Assembly (NCBI GenBank): GCA_030063045.1 | Contig: JAQSEB010000037.1 | Span: 806,001-870,000, forward strand | Source of the DNA: Pratylenchus scribneri | Taxonomy: Eukaryota > Nematoda > Chromadorea > Rhabditida > Pratylenchidae | Direction of reading: 5' to 3' | Length of the DNA stretch: 64,000 nucleotides | In this document: positions 34,091 to 44,600 of the stretch, in pieces | How the letters are laid out: each line of letters starts with the position of its first letter | How positions within the stretch are numbered: position 1 is the stretch's first letter | The notes under the pieces: model-generated | The model's database searches: none | The model's input: the letters and a program-made list of their open reading frames with translations, nothing else | Told to the model about the DNA's origin: nothing | Position numbers and translations under genes: made by a program

Positions 34091-35427
34091 TTCTGATTTA
34101 TTATGTTTTGCCCCATTCTGATTTATTGTGTTTTGCCCCAATCAGATTTATTGTGTTTTGCCCCATTTTCATTTATTGTGTTTTGCTCCATTCTAATTTA
34201 TTGTGTTTTGCCCCATTCTCATTTATTGTGTTTTGCCCCAATCAGATTTATTGTGTTTTGCCCCATTTTCATTTATTGTGTTTTGCTCCATTCTAATTTA
34301 TTGTGTTTTGCCCCATTCTCATTTATTGTGTTTTGCTCCATTCTAATTTATTGTTGCCCCATTCCGATTTATTGTGTTTTGCCCCATTCTCATTTATTCC
34401 CCCTTTCTGATTTTTTGTGTTTTGTCCTCTTTTCTGATTTTTATGTTTTGTCCAATTCTGATTTATTGTGTTTTGCCCCATTCTCATTTATTGTGTTTTG
34501 CCCCATTCTCATTTATTGTGTTTTGTCCCATTCCGATTTATTGTGTTTTGCCCCATTCTGATTTATTGTGTTTTGCCCCATTCTCATTTATTGTGTTTTG
34601 CCCCATTCTCATTTATTGTGTTTTGCCCCATTCTCATTTATTGTGTTTTGTCCCATTCCGATTTATTGTGTTTTGCCCCATTCTGATTTATTGTGTTTTG
34701 CCCCATTCTCATTTATTGTGTTTTGCCCCATTCTCATTTATTGTGTTTTGTCCCATTCCGATTTATTGTGTTTTGCCCCATTCTCATTTATTGTGTTTTG
34801 CTCCATTCTCATTTATTGTGTTTTGCCCCATTCTCATTTATTGTGTTTTGCTCCATTCCGATTTATTGTGTTGCCCCATTCTGATTTATTGTGTTTTGCC
34901 CCATTCCGATTTATTGTGTTTTGCCCCATTCTGATTTATTGTGTTTTGTCCCATTCCGATTTATTGTGTTTTGCCCCATTCTGATTTATTGTGTTTTGTC
35001 CCATTCTGATTTATTGTGTTTTGCCCCAATCAGATTTATTGTGTTTTGTCCCATTCCGATTTATTGTGTTTTGCCCCATTCTGATTTATTGTGTTTTGTC
35101 CCATTCCGATTTATTGTGTTTTGCCCCATTCTGATTTATTGTGTTTTGTCCCATTCTGATTTATTGTGTTTTGCCCCATTCTGATTTATTGTGTTTTGTC
35201 CCATTCTGATTTATTGTGTTGCCCCATTCTGATTTATTGTGTTTTGTCCCATTCTGATTTATTGTGTTTTGCCCCATTCTGATTTATTGTGTTTTGCCCC
35301 ATTCTCATTTATTGTGTTTTGCCCCATTCTCATTTATTGTGTTTTGTCCCATTCTGATTTATTGTGTTTTGCCCCATTCTGATTTATTGTGTTTTGTCCC
35401 ATTCTGATTTATTGTGTTTTGTCCCAA
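34091..35427. repeat. 25-bp minisatellite (ATTTATTGTGTTTTGCCCCATTCTG), about 53 copies
   Basis: The unit varies at three positions (CCCCA or TCCCA or CTCCA; TTCTG, TTCTC or TTCCG). Occasional deletions change the frame. Long open frames across it are artefacts of the period. It starts exactly where the 40-bp array ends. Confidence 0.95.
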
Positions 35428-36025
35428 CAAAACATCCATCCACATTCGTGGCCATAGGACAAATTTGAAAACAACATTTATTTTCTATTCTCTTCCATTA
35501 TCGGTCAAACAATTCTTCCCAGTCCCAATCCAAAATGTTTATATGGTCTTTTTGCGTGTCTTGAACCCATTAAACTTTCCATACACATTAATTTGGCCTA
35601 TTTTAGCTGACCGCGTCGCATCCGATCAAATCCATCTCAATTCGCCAATTTTCACAACATTTTTAACTTGGCCTATCTTCACCTAAGCTACCAGCATCAA
35701 TTTCAATCAATTAGACATTTCACATCCCATTCATATTTTCAGTGCGCAATTTGCTGTAGCGAAAAAATGCCTCCCCATTACCTTTTTGCTTCTAAATTTT
35801 CACCAAATTTTTGTTCTAATTTGCTATCTGAAAATTAATTATTCCTTATACCGATAGCTCTCTCAAATCCAATTTCTAGCAAAAAATGAATCATCCATTG
35901 TCCATTTCATAGGTCAATTCTAATACATTTCCCACCTACTTCTACTAATTTCAATTCATTGAAGCCACAAATCAAGGCCAATAAAATAATTCCCATTCGA
36001 TATCCTTCTCAAAACCACTTATTAT
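35428..36025. other. Non-coding segment after the satellites
   Basis: No gene, RNA or repeat of note is recognised in this stretch. It leads into the hAT MITE at 36026. Confidence 0.5.
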
Positions 36026-37186
36026 TAGGGTTGCTCAAAGTCGGTTTTAAACCGAGGTTTCCGGTTTTCGGTTTTCTCGGTTTTCCAATGTCGGTTTTCG
36101 GTTTTGGTTTGAAAAAATTCTCGGTTTTCGGTTTTCCGGTTTTTCGGTTTTTTGAAAAATGGTCAAAAAATTTTTAAAAAATTTAATTTTCATAAAATTT
36201 CGCAAAAAAATCAAAGAAAATTTATTCAAATATCACATATCCAATATTTTACATCAATTTTTAGTTATTCTTCTAGGTTTGCTTCAACAATAAAGACCCA
36301 AAAGAGAAAATATTTCAAAAAAGCCCAGCAGAGAAAAATTTTAACCTAAATAATTCACAAAAAGAATTTCTAATAAAAATGGCCCATCAGGGAGAATAAT
36401 TAGAAAAGAAAGGACCATAAATGAAATAATTTATATTAAAAATGCCCGTTTAAGCAAAAAATTTCAGTTGAAAATGGTTTTGAATAAAAAATAGACCAAA
36501 AATTTTCTTGGAGGGTAAAATTAAAGGCAAAGATGGCCATAGAGCAAGGTTCTCAGATGTACTTTATTTAAAGATTTGTACTTTACTTGAGTCATTGTGT
36601 TACTTTATGTACTTTTTTTCATGAAATTATAAAAAAATGATAAAATTTTTCGCTGCGCGGCTATTTTTGGTTTAAATTTTTCGTCTTCGGCTCGAAAAAT
36701 TGTAAAAATTTCTTCTCAAAAAGCATGTAATCTTAGTCCTGCTTGATAATCTCATGCTCATTTATAATAAAATTTTTTTTATCAATTTATATAGCTTAAA
36801 ACGAACATCTTTATTTTGACCCCTAAATCTATATTTTCAAGGCCAGTGTACTTTTTTGAAAATAATCTGAGAACCCTGCCATAGAGTAAAAATCAGACAA
36901 AAATAGACCCGAAGGGAAAAATATTAAGCTAAAAATGATTCAAAAGATAATATTTTAAGCCAAAAATGGCCCGTTAGGGAAAAATTTTAATTAAAAATGG
37001 TCGAATAAGGTAAAATTTTAACCAAAAATTGTCCCTCAAGGTGAAAATTAAAAACCGAAAAACCGTCGGTTTGGACCCTCGGTTTTCGGTTTTCGCGGTT
37101 TTCGAACCTCGGTTTCGGTTTTTGGGCCAAAAAACCCGGTTTTCGGTTCCGGTTTCGGTTCGGTTAACCGACTTTGAGCAACCCTA
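36026..37186. mobile_element. hAT-type MITE with CGGTTTT-rich ends
   Basis: The 1161-bp element has perfect terminal inverted repeats TAGGGTTGCTCAAAGTCGGT / ACCGACTTTGAGCAACCCTA and perfect 8-bp target duplications CTTATTAT (36018-36025 and 37187-37194). Termini fit hAT YARNG. The ends carry dense CGGTTTTCGGTTTT repeats in opposite orientation. The interior repeats AAAAATGGCCCGTTAGGGAA-like units. A second hAT MITE is nested at 36545-36878. No transposase is present. The host flanks rejoin to match about 22765, an apparent empty site. Confidence 0.92.
36545..36878. mobile_element. Nested hAT-type MITE
   Basis: The 334-bp element inside the 36026-37186 element has termini CAAGGTTCTCAGAT and ATCTGAGAACCCTG (one mismatch) and perfect 8-bp target duplications CCATAGAG at 36537-36544 and 36879-36886. 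The ends carry GTACTTTA words. It must be younger than its host element. Confidence 0.88.
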
Positions 37187-37194
37187 CTTATTAT

Positions 37195-39539
37195 CATCAT
37201 ACAAGATCTTCCATTTTCCATTGTCCATCTCAAATTCCCATCCAAAAATTCCTTACGCAATATTCCCCACTTCCATTTTCCTAATCCCATCTTCTACCAA
37301 TGACATTAAAATCGCCACAATTTTCTCCTCTGTTTTTGGCACAAAATGGTCCAGCAGCAGCAAAAATGCTTCTCTTCCTTTGTCACAATCGACTTTCCGC
37401 TTCAATTCTCCCTAGCTAAATTCACTTTTATTTACTCATAAGTCATAAGTACATCGGAAATTCGCATCCAAACAAAATACAAAATTAGCTACTGATGAAG
37501 CTAATTCGTCGAAGGGCATATTGGTAATTAAAAAATTAAAAGCGGCGAAATAAAAGAGAGAATTCAAAGTGATTATACGATATCATTCCCAATTCCCACA
37601 AATGTCCCGTCATTTCATCCTCGCGGCGTTCTAATTTATCCAGTATCCACCCTCTTCTTCTCACATAAACAAAAAATGTACACAGAATGCTGCAACAGAC
37701 GGAATTAATCTAACTTAAATAGAGTAGATGTACTATTAAGTATTAACGCTGTGAATATACTCTAAAAAAGTGGCATTTTTCTTTTTGAATAATTAAAACA
37801 GTTTGTAAAATAAGCGGCTTTTACTCTGAAAATTTAATTTTATTACACTCAATAACATATATCATTTTTAAATCATTAATTTCATATAATCTAAAAAAGC
37901 TAATTGTAGAGGATATTTTGGACTTTTCCAATGTATATCTGCTTTCAAGAATTCGTATTGCTTCGCTGATCTATGAGAAAAAACTAATGAAAATATTCAA
38001 ATTCGATCGAGGATACTCGCTTAACTTTTAAACCTTATATACTTATATTGACTTGATTTCCAATTAGGCCTTCGAAAAGGAGATAAAAGAAATTGTAATT
38101 GAAGAATGAAGATGGCACAAAGTGAAAAAGTGAAGATTATATTTCCCGATTCTCGACATCGAGAAATTTCGATTTTCCATTTCATTTTCCCACCTTTTCT
38201 TCCAAAATTTATTTTCTCCTTAAAACCCTCGCCAATTTGCGCGCTTTCCCATCTTTGTGTCAAAAAATTTAAACAATAATTACCTTTTTTCAATATGAAT
38301 CACATCCTTATTATTATTATTTTATCCCCAGCTGGCTCGTTTTGCAACATTTTCCATAATGATTAACCCTTGATAAACGGTTCCAATGTCATTTTCGAGA
38401 ATAAAAATGGCAATTTTTTGTAATTATTTCTTGGACCAATGCAAAAAATGAAATATCTGAACGATCAATATTCTTATTAGTTTGCAAAAATTTTTGATTA
38501 TCTTTTATTTTGTATTTCTATATCTTAATTTTTATCTCCACTCAATTCGTTCCCATTATTCCTAATTGTTCTGAGGGAACATTATTATTATATTAATAAT
38601 TTTATTTTTTTATAATAATAATAATCGATAATAAAAAACAAAATTTTATTAATAAAAATTATACAACTTCTTTTTCCTTTACAGCTCACACTTTTGCATT
38701 CGAAACAAAACGTAATTGATTGGCTCATTGTTCAAACGGTTTCAAGGCGCTGAAAAAGTTTTGCACGGCCAAGTTAGCAATGATTTTGGATAATTTTAAT
38801 ATAAAATCATTTCATATAGACATCGACGTGCTTTTTGAACGTGACAAGCGACCAGTCGATCGGACAAAGTTTGCCAACTCAAGTGAGTTTTCATATTATT
38901 TACTTAAAAATGTGAAAACAAAATTAAATATAGAAAAAGAAATTTTACTTAGGAAATGACGTAATTTTCCTCCATCTTCCCATCCACAAATCATATTTTC
39001 CCTCGCCTTTGTTCTCCCATCTTTCCCTCAAATTGCCAGTTAATGATAACAAATTTAAATGAAATTTTTTGAAAAATCTGTAATTTATTTCTGTTTGCCA
39101 TTATTTTTTTATGCATTCTAAGATTTATTTTTAAATATATAAATTGGAGAGTTTTTTTTTTTGAATTGGTTTGTTTCAAAGAATCAATTTTATTTGACAA
39201 AAGCTGTATTTTTCCCTTGGATATGACCGCAAAAGTAAAATCAAACCAACTTTTATTTTAATTTTTTTAACAAATTAATTAAAATTCATAATTTATTTTA
39301 CATAATTTTTAATTTTTTTTACTTTTTTTTCCGGAATATTCTACAAATATTCATTTTATTTTTTCCCAAAAATTTTTAAACTCAATTTATTGCATTATTA
39401 TTTTCAATTATTTTTTACAATAAATTTTTTAAAATTTTCGTAATGTTTCGATTTCAAAATTTCGGTCATTTTTTGGCCCAAAAATTATGATTTTCGGAAT
39501 TTTTGACCCTCTGAAATTTGCAATATTAGAAAATTTTGA
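37195..39539. other. Non-coding region with duplicated segment
   Basis: About 37187-37700 is a diverged copy of about 22760-23490 (AAGATCTTCCA, GCGCAATATTCCC or ACGCAATATTCCC, CCAATG.CAT.AAA, CCTCGCGGC). Around 38690-38960 there are short open stretches after an acceptor-like TTTACAG, but none has a convincing donor or family match. No gene is supported. Confidence 0.5.
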
Positions 39540-39657
39540 TGAAAAATCTAAGCGGAAATCATATAAAAAATATAAATTTCTTTTGGCACTAATCCCTTTC
39601 AAATATTTCTTTTTTTAAAGAAAAGCAAATTTCCCAATTATTTTCTTTACTAATTAA

Positions 39658-39876
39658 TAGAGTCCGGAGCCGGGCCGGGCCCGGCAAAACCTGGCAATTT
39701 TTGGGCAATTTTTTTGAACCCGGAATCCGGCACATTTTAAAATACAACCGGGCCCGGAAGCCGGCCCGGCAATTTTTGTAATTTTCCGAAAACCGGCTCT
39801 TTTTGTCGGGCCCGGCTAATCTTTTTCTGAAAAAAACTTGGAACCAGGCCCGGAAATTTTGAAAAACCGGACTCTA
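39658..39876. mobile_element. Short hAT-type MITE with CCCGGC repeats
   Basis: The 219-bp element has perfect 10-bp termini TAGAGTCCGG / CCGGACTCTA (YARNG) and near-perfect 8-bp flanks CTAATTAA / TTAATTAA. The interior is strikingly G+C rich for this genome, with many GGGCCCGGC words and CCGGCAATTTTT. It lies inside one copy of the 29.1-31.2 / 39.5-41.6 kb duplication and is absent from the other. Confidence 0.85.
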
Positions 39877-40353
39877 TTAATTAACGAATTACATGTTTTT
39901 AATATTATATAAAATAATAATGAATCCATTCTCAATTTTATCAATCTTTTGTTGACAATTTTCCTTTTCGCCTATTTCTTTCCAAATGCGCCCAATTCTG
40001 CAGCAATATTACATTAAATTTCGCCTATTTTGATACACTGTGTGCACAAAATTAAATCAGCAAAGGGGTAAAGGATTGCCTTCGGCAAATTAATTCTTTA
40101 GTGAAGCTGCCAACTTTTTTTGATGAATTTCCCGGTTGACAGGAAAAATGCCTTTTAGCAGAGATCAGCTGCAATTTTTCCTTACTTTTTTGATATTATG
40201 TTCCATTGTCATTTAATAAGATAACGCCATTTTATTTCCATTTTATATTATTTTAATTATAATTTTTTAAAATGTTTATCTAAATTTTTTATATATTTAA
40301 TTACCATTCACCGAAAATCCTATTTTTTTTTATTGATTCTTCAATTAAATGAA

Positions 40354-41193
40354 TACCGTAATTCTTCTATTTGAAGCCCACCTTCTATTTGAAACCCACC
40401 TTCTATTTAAAGCCCACCCTAGTGGGTCTCTGAAATTTATAAGCCCACCTTCTATTTGAAGCCCACCTTCTAATAGAAGCCCACTCCTCAAAAAAATTTT
40501 TTTCCATCTTTGATTTTTAATTCTCTAAAGATGTTTTGAATGGTAAAACATGTTCTAATTTATAAAAAATGTTGTCAATTGTAAAAAACATTTTCAAAAA
40601 CATATTTAGAATCTAAAAAAAGTTGTGAATTTCAAAAACATGATGTTTTTAGTCGAAAAACATGTTGTGAATACCAAAAACATGATGTTTTTAGTCGAAA
40701 AACATGTTGTGAATACCAAAAACATGATGTTTTTAGTCGAAAAACATGTTGTGAATACCAAAAACATGATGTTTTTAGTCGAAAAACATGTTGTGAATAC
40801 CAAAAACATGATGTTTTTAGTCGAAAAACATGTTGTGAATACCAAAAACATGATGTTTTTAGTCGAAAAACATGTTTTCAATCGTAAAAATTTTTGATTT
40901 TCTGAAAAATGCACCAAAAAAATGTTTTGAATTGCAAAAATTATGTTTTGATATATAGAATTGTAAAAAAATTTAGTAAAAAACATGTTTTGTATTGAAA
41001 AAATATGTTCTGATTTTTGCAAATTTTATTGAATAAAATTTAATTTTCATTCATTTTCCCTCTCTGAAATTTATTAGCCCACCTTCTATTTGAAGCCCAC
41101 CTTCTATTTGAAGCCCACCTTCTATTTGAAGCCCACCCTAGAGAGGCTATGAAATTTATAAGCCCGTGTGCTTCTAATAGAAGAATTACGGTA
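40354..41193. mobile_element. TA-flanked MITE carrying a 42-bp minisatellite
   Basis: Terminal inverted repeats TACCGTAATTCTTCTATTTG and CTAATAGAAGAATTACGGTA have TA at each end, as in Tc1/mariner-type insertions. Both ends contain repeated GCCCACCTTCTATTTGAA words. In the middle, 40634-40880 holds about six near-identical 42-bp units (AAAAACATGATGTTTTTAGT then CGAAAAACATGTTGTGAATACC). The element is absent from the paralogous segment near 30815. Confidence 0.8.
40634..40880. repeat. 42-bp minisatellite inside a MITE
   Basis: About six almost perfect copies; each contains the palindrome-like pairs ACATGATGTTTTT and AAAAACATGTTG. The period is a multiple of three, so it reads open on both strands; no protein is implied. 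Confidence 0.9.
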
Positions 41194-41640
41194 TATTTAA
41201 TTCAAATGCCATTTATTGCCCATATTTTGAAGCTGTATTTTAATTTATTAATTCTATTATTATCTATTATCATATCATTTTTCCGTTCAGTTATTTTTTA
41301 CCATCTTTTTAATTAATAATTTGAAAATGGGCCTTATCCCAAAATACATCAAAAATTCCATTTGAAATTTTTTTATATTTTGTCTAAATAATTTTAAAAT
41401 TTTACAAAAATTAAGTCTTTTTAATGTAAAATTTTATTATTTTCACAATTTGTTAACGATATAAATATAGTTTTCATAGAAAAACCTATTTTTAATCAAA
41501 AATAAAATTTATTCTAATTAAAATAATCATTCAATAGTGCAAATTAGAAAAATTCTTTTCATTGAAAAAATTTAGTGAAAATTATTTTAATTCTTTTAGC
41601 TTTTTAAAAACTGATAATATTTTTTATCAGAATCAATCCA

Positions 41641-44600
41641 ATGGCGACAAATTATGGATACCGTTGTTTTTTTAATGCAATTCTACCAGAATTAAACAGT
41701 AATAATAATATTATTATTAATTTTAATATTTTTTAATTAAGGAAAATATGGATTTAATCTTGATGCTCCAAATGCCAATATTCAGGCTGGACATTATTGG
41801 CGTCAATTGGATGAAGTTCAACAAAGAAAATGGCAACAAAAAGGGAAAGGACTATATCCAAATGCAGATCAAATTGAGGTCGGTTCACATTTTCTGTATG
41901 TAAAAATTAAAATAATTGCAAATTGAAATAATAAAATATTTAAAAAAACAAAAAAAGTTTTGTAAGAACAAAAAAAAATTAATATATTTGAAAAAAACAA
42001 AAAATAATGTTTAGAAAAAATAAAAAAACACAAATGTTTGAAAAAAAAATAAAAAGAGACAAATGTTTAGAAAAATTAAAAAAAAAACAAATGTTTGGAA
42101 AAACTAAAAACACAATATATTTACTTTTACTTTTTGTCAAATAATCGGCAGTCAGTAGTCATATCAAAAAAAATTGTCAAACTCTTTCATTTTAGTCAAT
42201 TTTAAAATATTTATAAATTTTTACAAATTTTTAATTGATTTGACACAAAAGAAGAAAGATGAATATTTGATTTAAAACTGCAGCCAATTCCAAATGAAAA
42301 ATTGTCATAAATAAAAATTATTATATTATATTTATTTTTTTAATATTAAAAATTATTTTATTTTCTCACTTTAAGCATTTCTTACTTATTTCTAAATATT
42401 AACCGGAGAATCCAGACATGTAAAAAATTCGGAAAATTTGCCGCAAGATTTCCTTCTGAAAATTTATTCTAGACTTATTTCAGTAAAAATCCTCAAATAT
42501 CTTCTGCCTCATATAAGATATTTTTGCACGCAACTCTCTTTGTTCTTTGATTTATTGCATTGCGTCTATCCACCCATCTTTTTTATCAGTTTTTAAAATA
42601 AATTAGCTGCTGCTAAACAAACTAGAAAAGCATTGAGTGTCATTTTAACATAAATTTAATTATAATCGTTTAACATGTTTGTCAGTTTGAATATGCTGAA
42701 AAGATTAACTGCTAAATATTTATTGTTCTTGAGATAAAAATTTATAAAATTTATTGTTTATTCCTATTTTTCAGATTCGTCCTTTGAAACCTAAAAAGCC
42801 AAGTTATCATCCGCCACAACGAGAATATGCTCATCATCAAAGGCAAAGGCAGCAAGAAGCAGATGCCCCTGCTGCACAAATGGCCCAATTGCAAATTGGT
42901 CATCAGCAATCTGTATGAAGAATTAATATTTTTTAATTTTTTGAATAAAAGCCAAATTTTTTAATTTTTTGAATAAAAGCCAAATTTTTTAATTTTTTTT
43001 GAATAAAAGCCAAATTTTTTAATTTTTTGAATAAAAGCCAAATTTTTTAATTTTTTGAATAAAAGCCAAATTTTTTAATTTTTTGAATAAAAGCCAAATT
43101 TTTTAATTTTTTGAATAAAAGCCAAACTTAATCACTTTTTATTAGGGTTAATTATCCGTGCGCGGATAATGAAATCACGGGTAACGGGTAGTGCGGATAA
43201 TCAAGGCACGGATATCGGATAAGGGACGGGTAGGCCATTTTCAAAAATTATCCGCGGATACTACCCGTTCCGTACTCGCTTAGCATACTATGCATTTTTT
43301 GAAATTTATTTACTCAAATTTTAAAAATTTTCCAAAAAATAAAAAATAAATCTATTTTTCTTTACTAAAATCCTTGAAATTATATTATTTGTTTCTAAAT
43401 GACCATGTTGGGCAAGGTTGCCATCTCAAAAATAAAAAATTCCGGCATATTGATCCAAAAAATGGCAAAAATCTGGTAAAAAAATTAGGGTCACGGGTAG
43501 GCTGGTAGGCGGATAGTCAAAGTGCGGATAACGGGTAATTCGAAAAATACGGGACGGATAGGCGTGACGGATAATTATAATTAGTACAAAATCGCGCGAA
43601 TACCCTGCCCGTGTACCCGTCCTGTCAACGGATAATTAACCCTACTTTTTATTGTAAAATTTGTTAATTTAAAAATAGGAATTAAATTATTAAGTTTTAG
43701 GCTCTAGCTTAAAAAGAAGCAAATACTTTTAGGGAAAGTGAATTGAAAAGGAAGACTTAAATTCTTCTAAAAATAAAGAATTATTTTCAGCAAAAATATG
43801 TTGCACCAGCAAAATCTTCTCATCAACAACCAGGAACATCTGCAGCAGCAACTTATCCTCATCATCATCAACAACCAGGAACATCAGCCGAATCACAAAG
43901 AGTTCAAGAGGTATGTAGAACAAAAAAAAAGTTTTTGATTACATCCAAAAAATATTAGTAAGATGAATGATTTAATTTCACTAAAATCGGCATATATTCA
44001 CCGCTTTTTTTCAATTTTTTGTCATTTGCCAATTTAATCTTCTTAAAAACATTTTACAATTAGTAATCAAATCAAATTTTAATCCACTCCATATTTAATC
44101 AATTTTTTTATTTTCTATTATACAAATCAATTTAAATATCTAAATTATGCATTATTTTCTTTCCAATCAATCAATGAACTAAATTCAAAATACACTAACA
44201 TCGTCATACTTTACTTCATTTTATCCGCCAATTTTCCACATTGGTCATTCGCACAATTCCGACAACTGGCAAATTAATTGTGGCCATCTGGATCAGCAGC
44301 AGGACCATAGGATTATTATTTGTATTTTTCTTCACAAATTTTTTCCGAATCATTATCACAAATTCTCCCCTTTTCATTATTTTTCCCACTCGTCGATCAA
44401 TTCTTTTTTTAGCAGCCATAGGCACCTTTAAAATTACAAAAAATGATTCAACAAATTCATTCCTCTGTTAATGGTTATCGGCAATTTAAATGCATTTGTC
44501 TTTTAGAAATGCCCTGATCCAGGACCCAGGAAAGTTAAAAATATGGCAAAACCAATTCGATAAAAAAATATGGCATTTTTTTGGCATTAATTTTAATGTT

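Noticed and set aside
34075..35184. Overlapping frames of the FCPILIYCVLPHSDLLCFAP type
   Set aside because: Artefacts of the 25-bp minisatellite, whose 75-nt super-period lacks stops in all three forward frames.
31751..35427. Possible CRISPR-like array
   Set aside because: Repeats are tandem with no unique spacers, and the context is a eukaryotic genome.
38687..38960. Possible exon after TTTACAG at 38.69 kb (LTLLHSKQNVIDWLIVQTV) or the 79-aa frame beside it
   Set aside because: No donor, no partner exon and no recognisable family; kept as non-coding.
40606..41022. 138-aa minus-strand and 90-aa plus-strand repeat frames
   Set aside because: Products of the 42-bp minisatellite inside a MITE.
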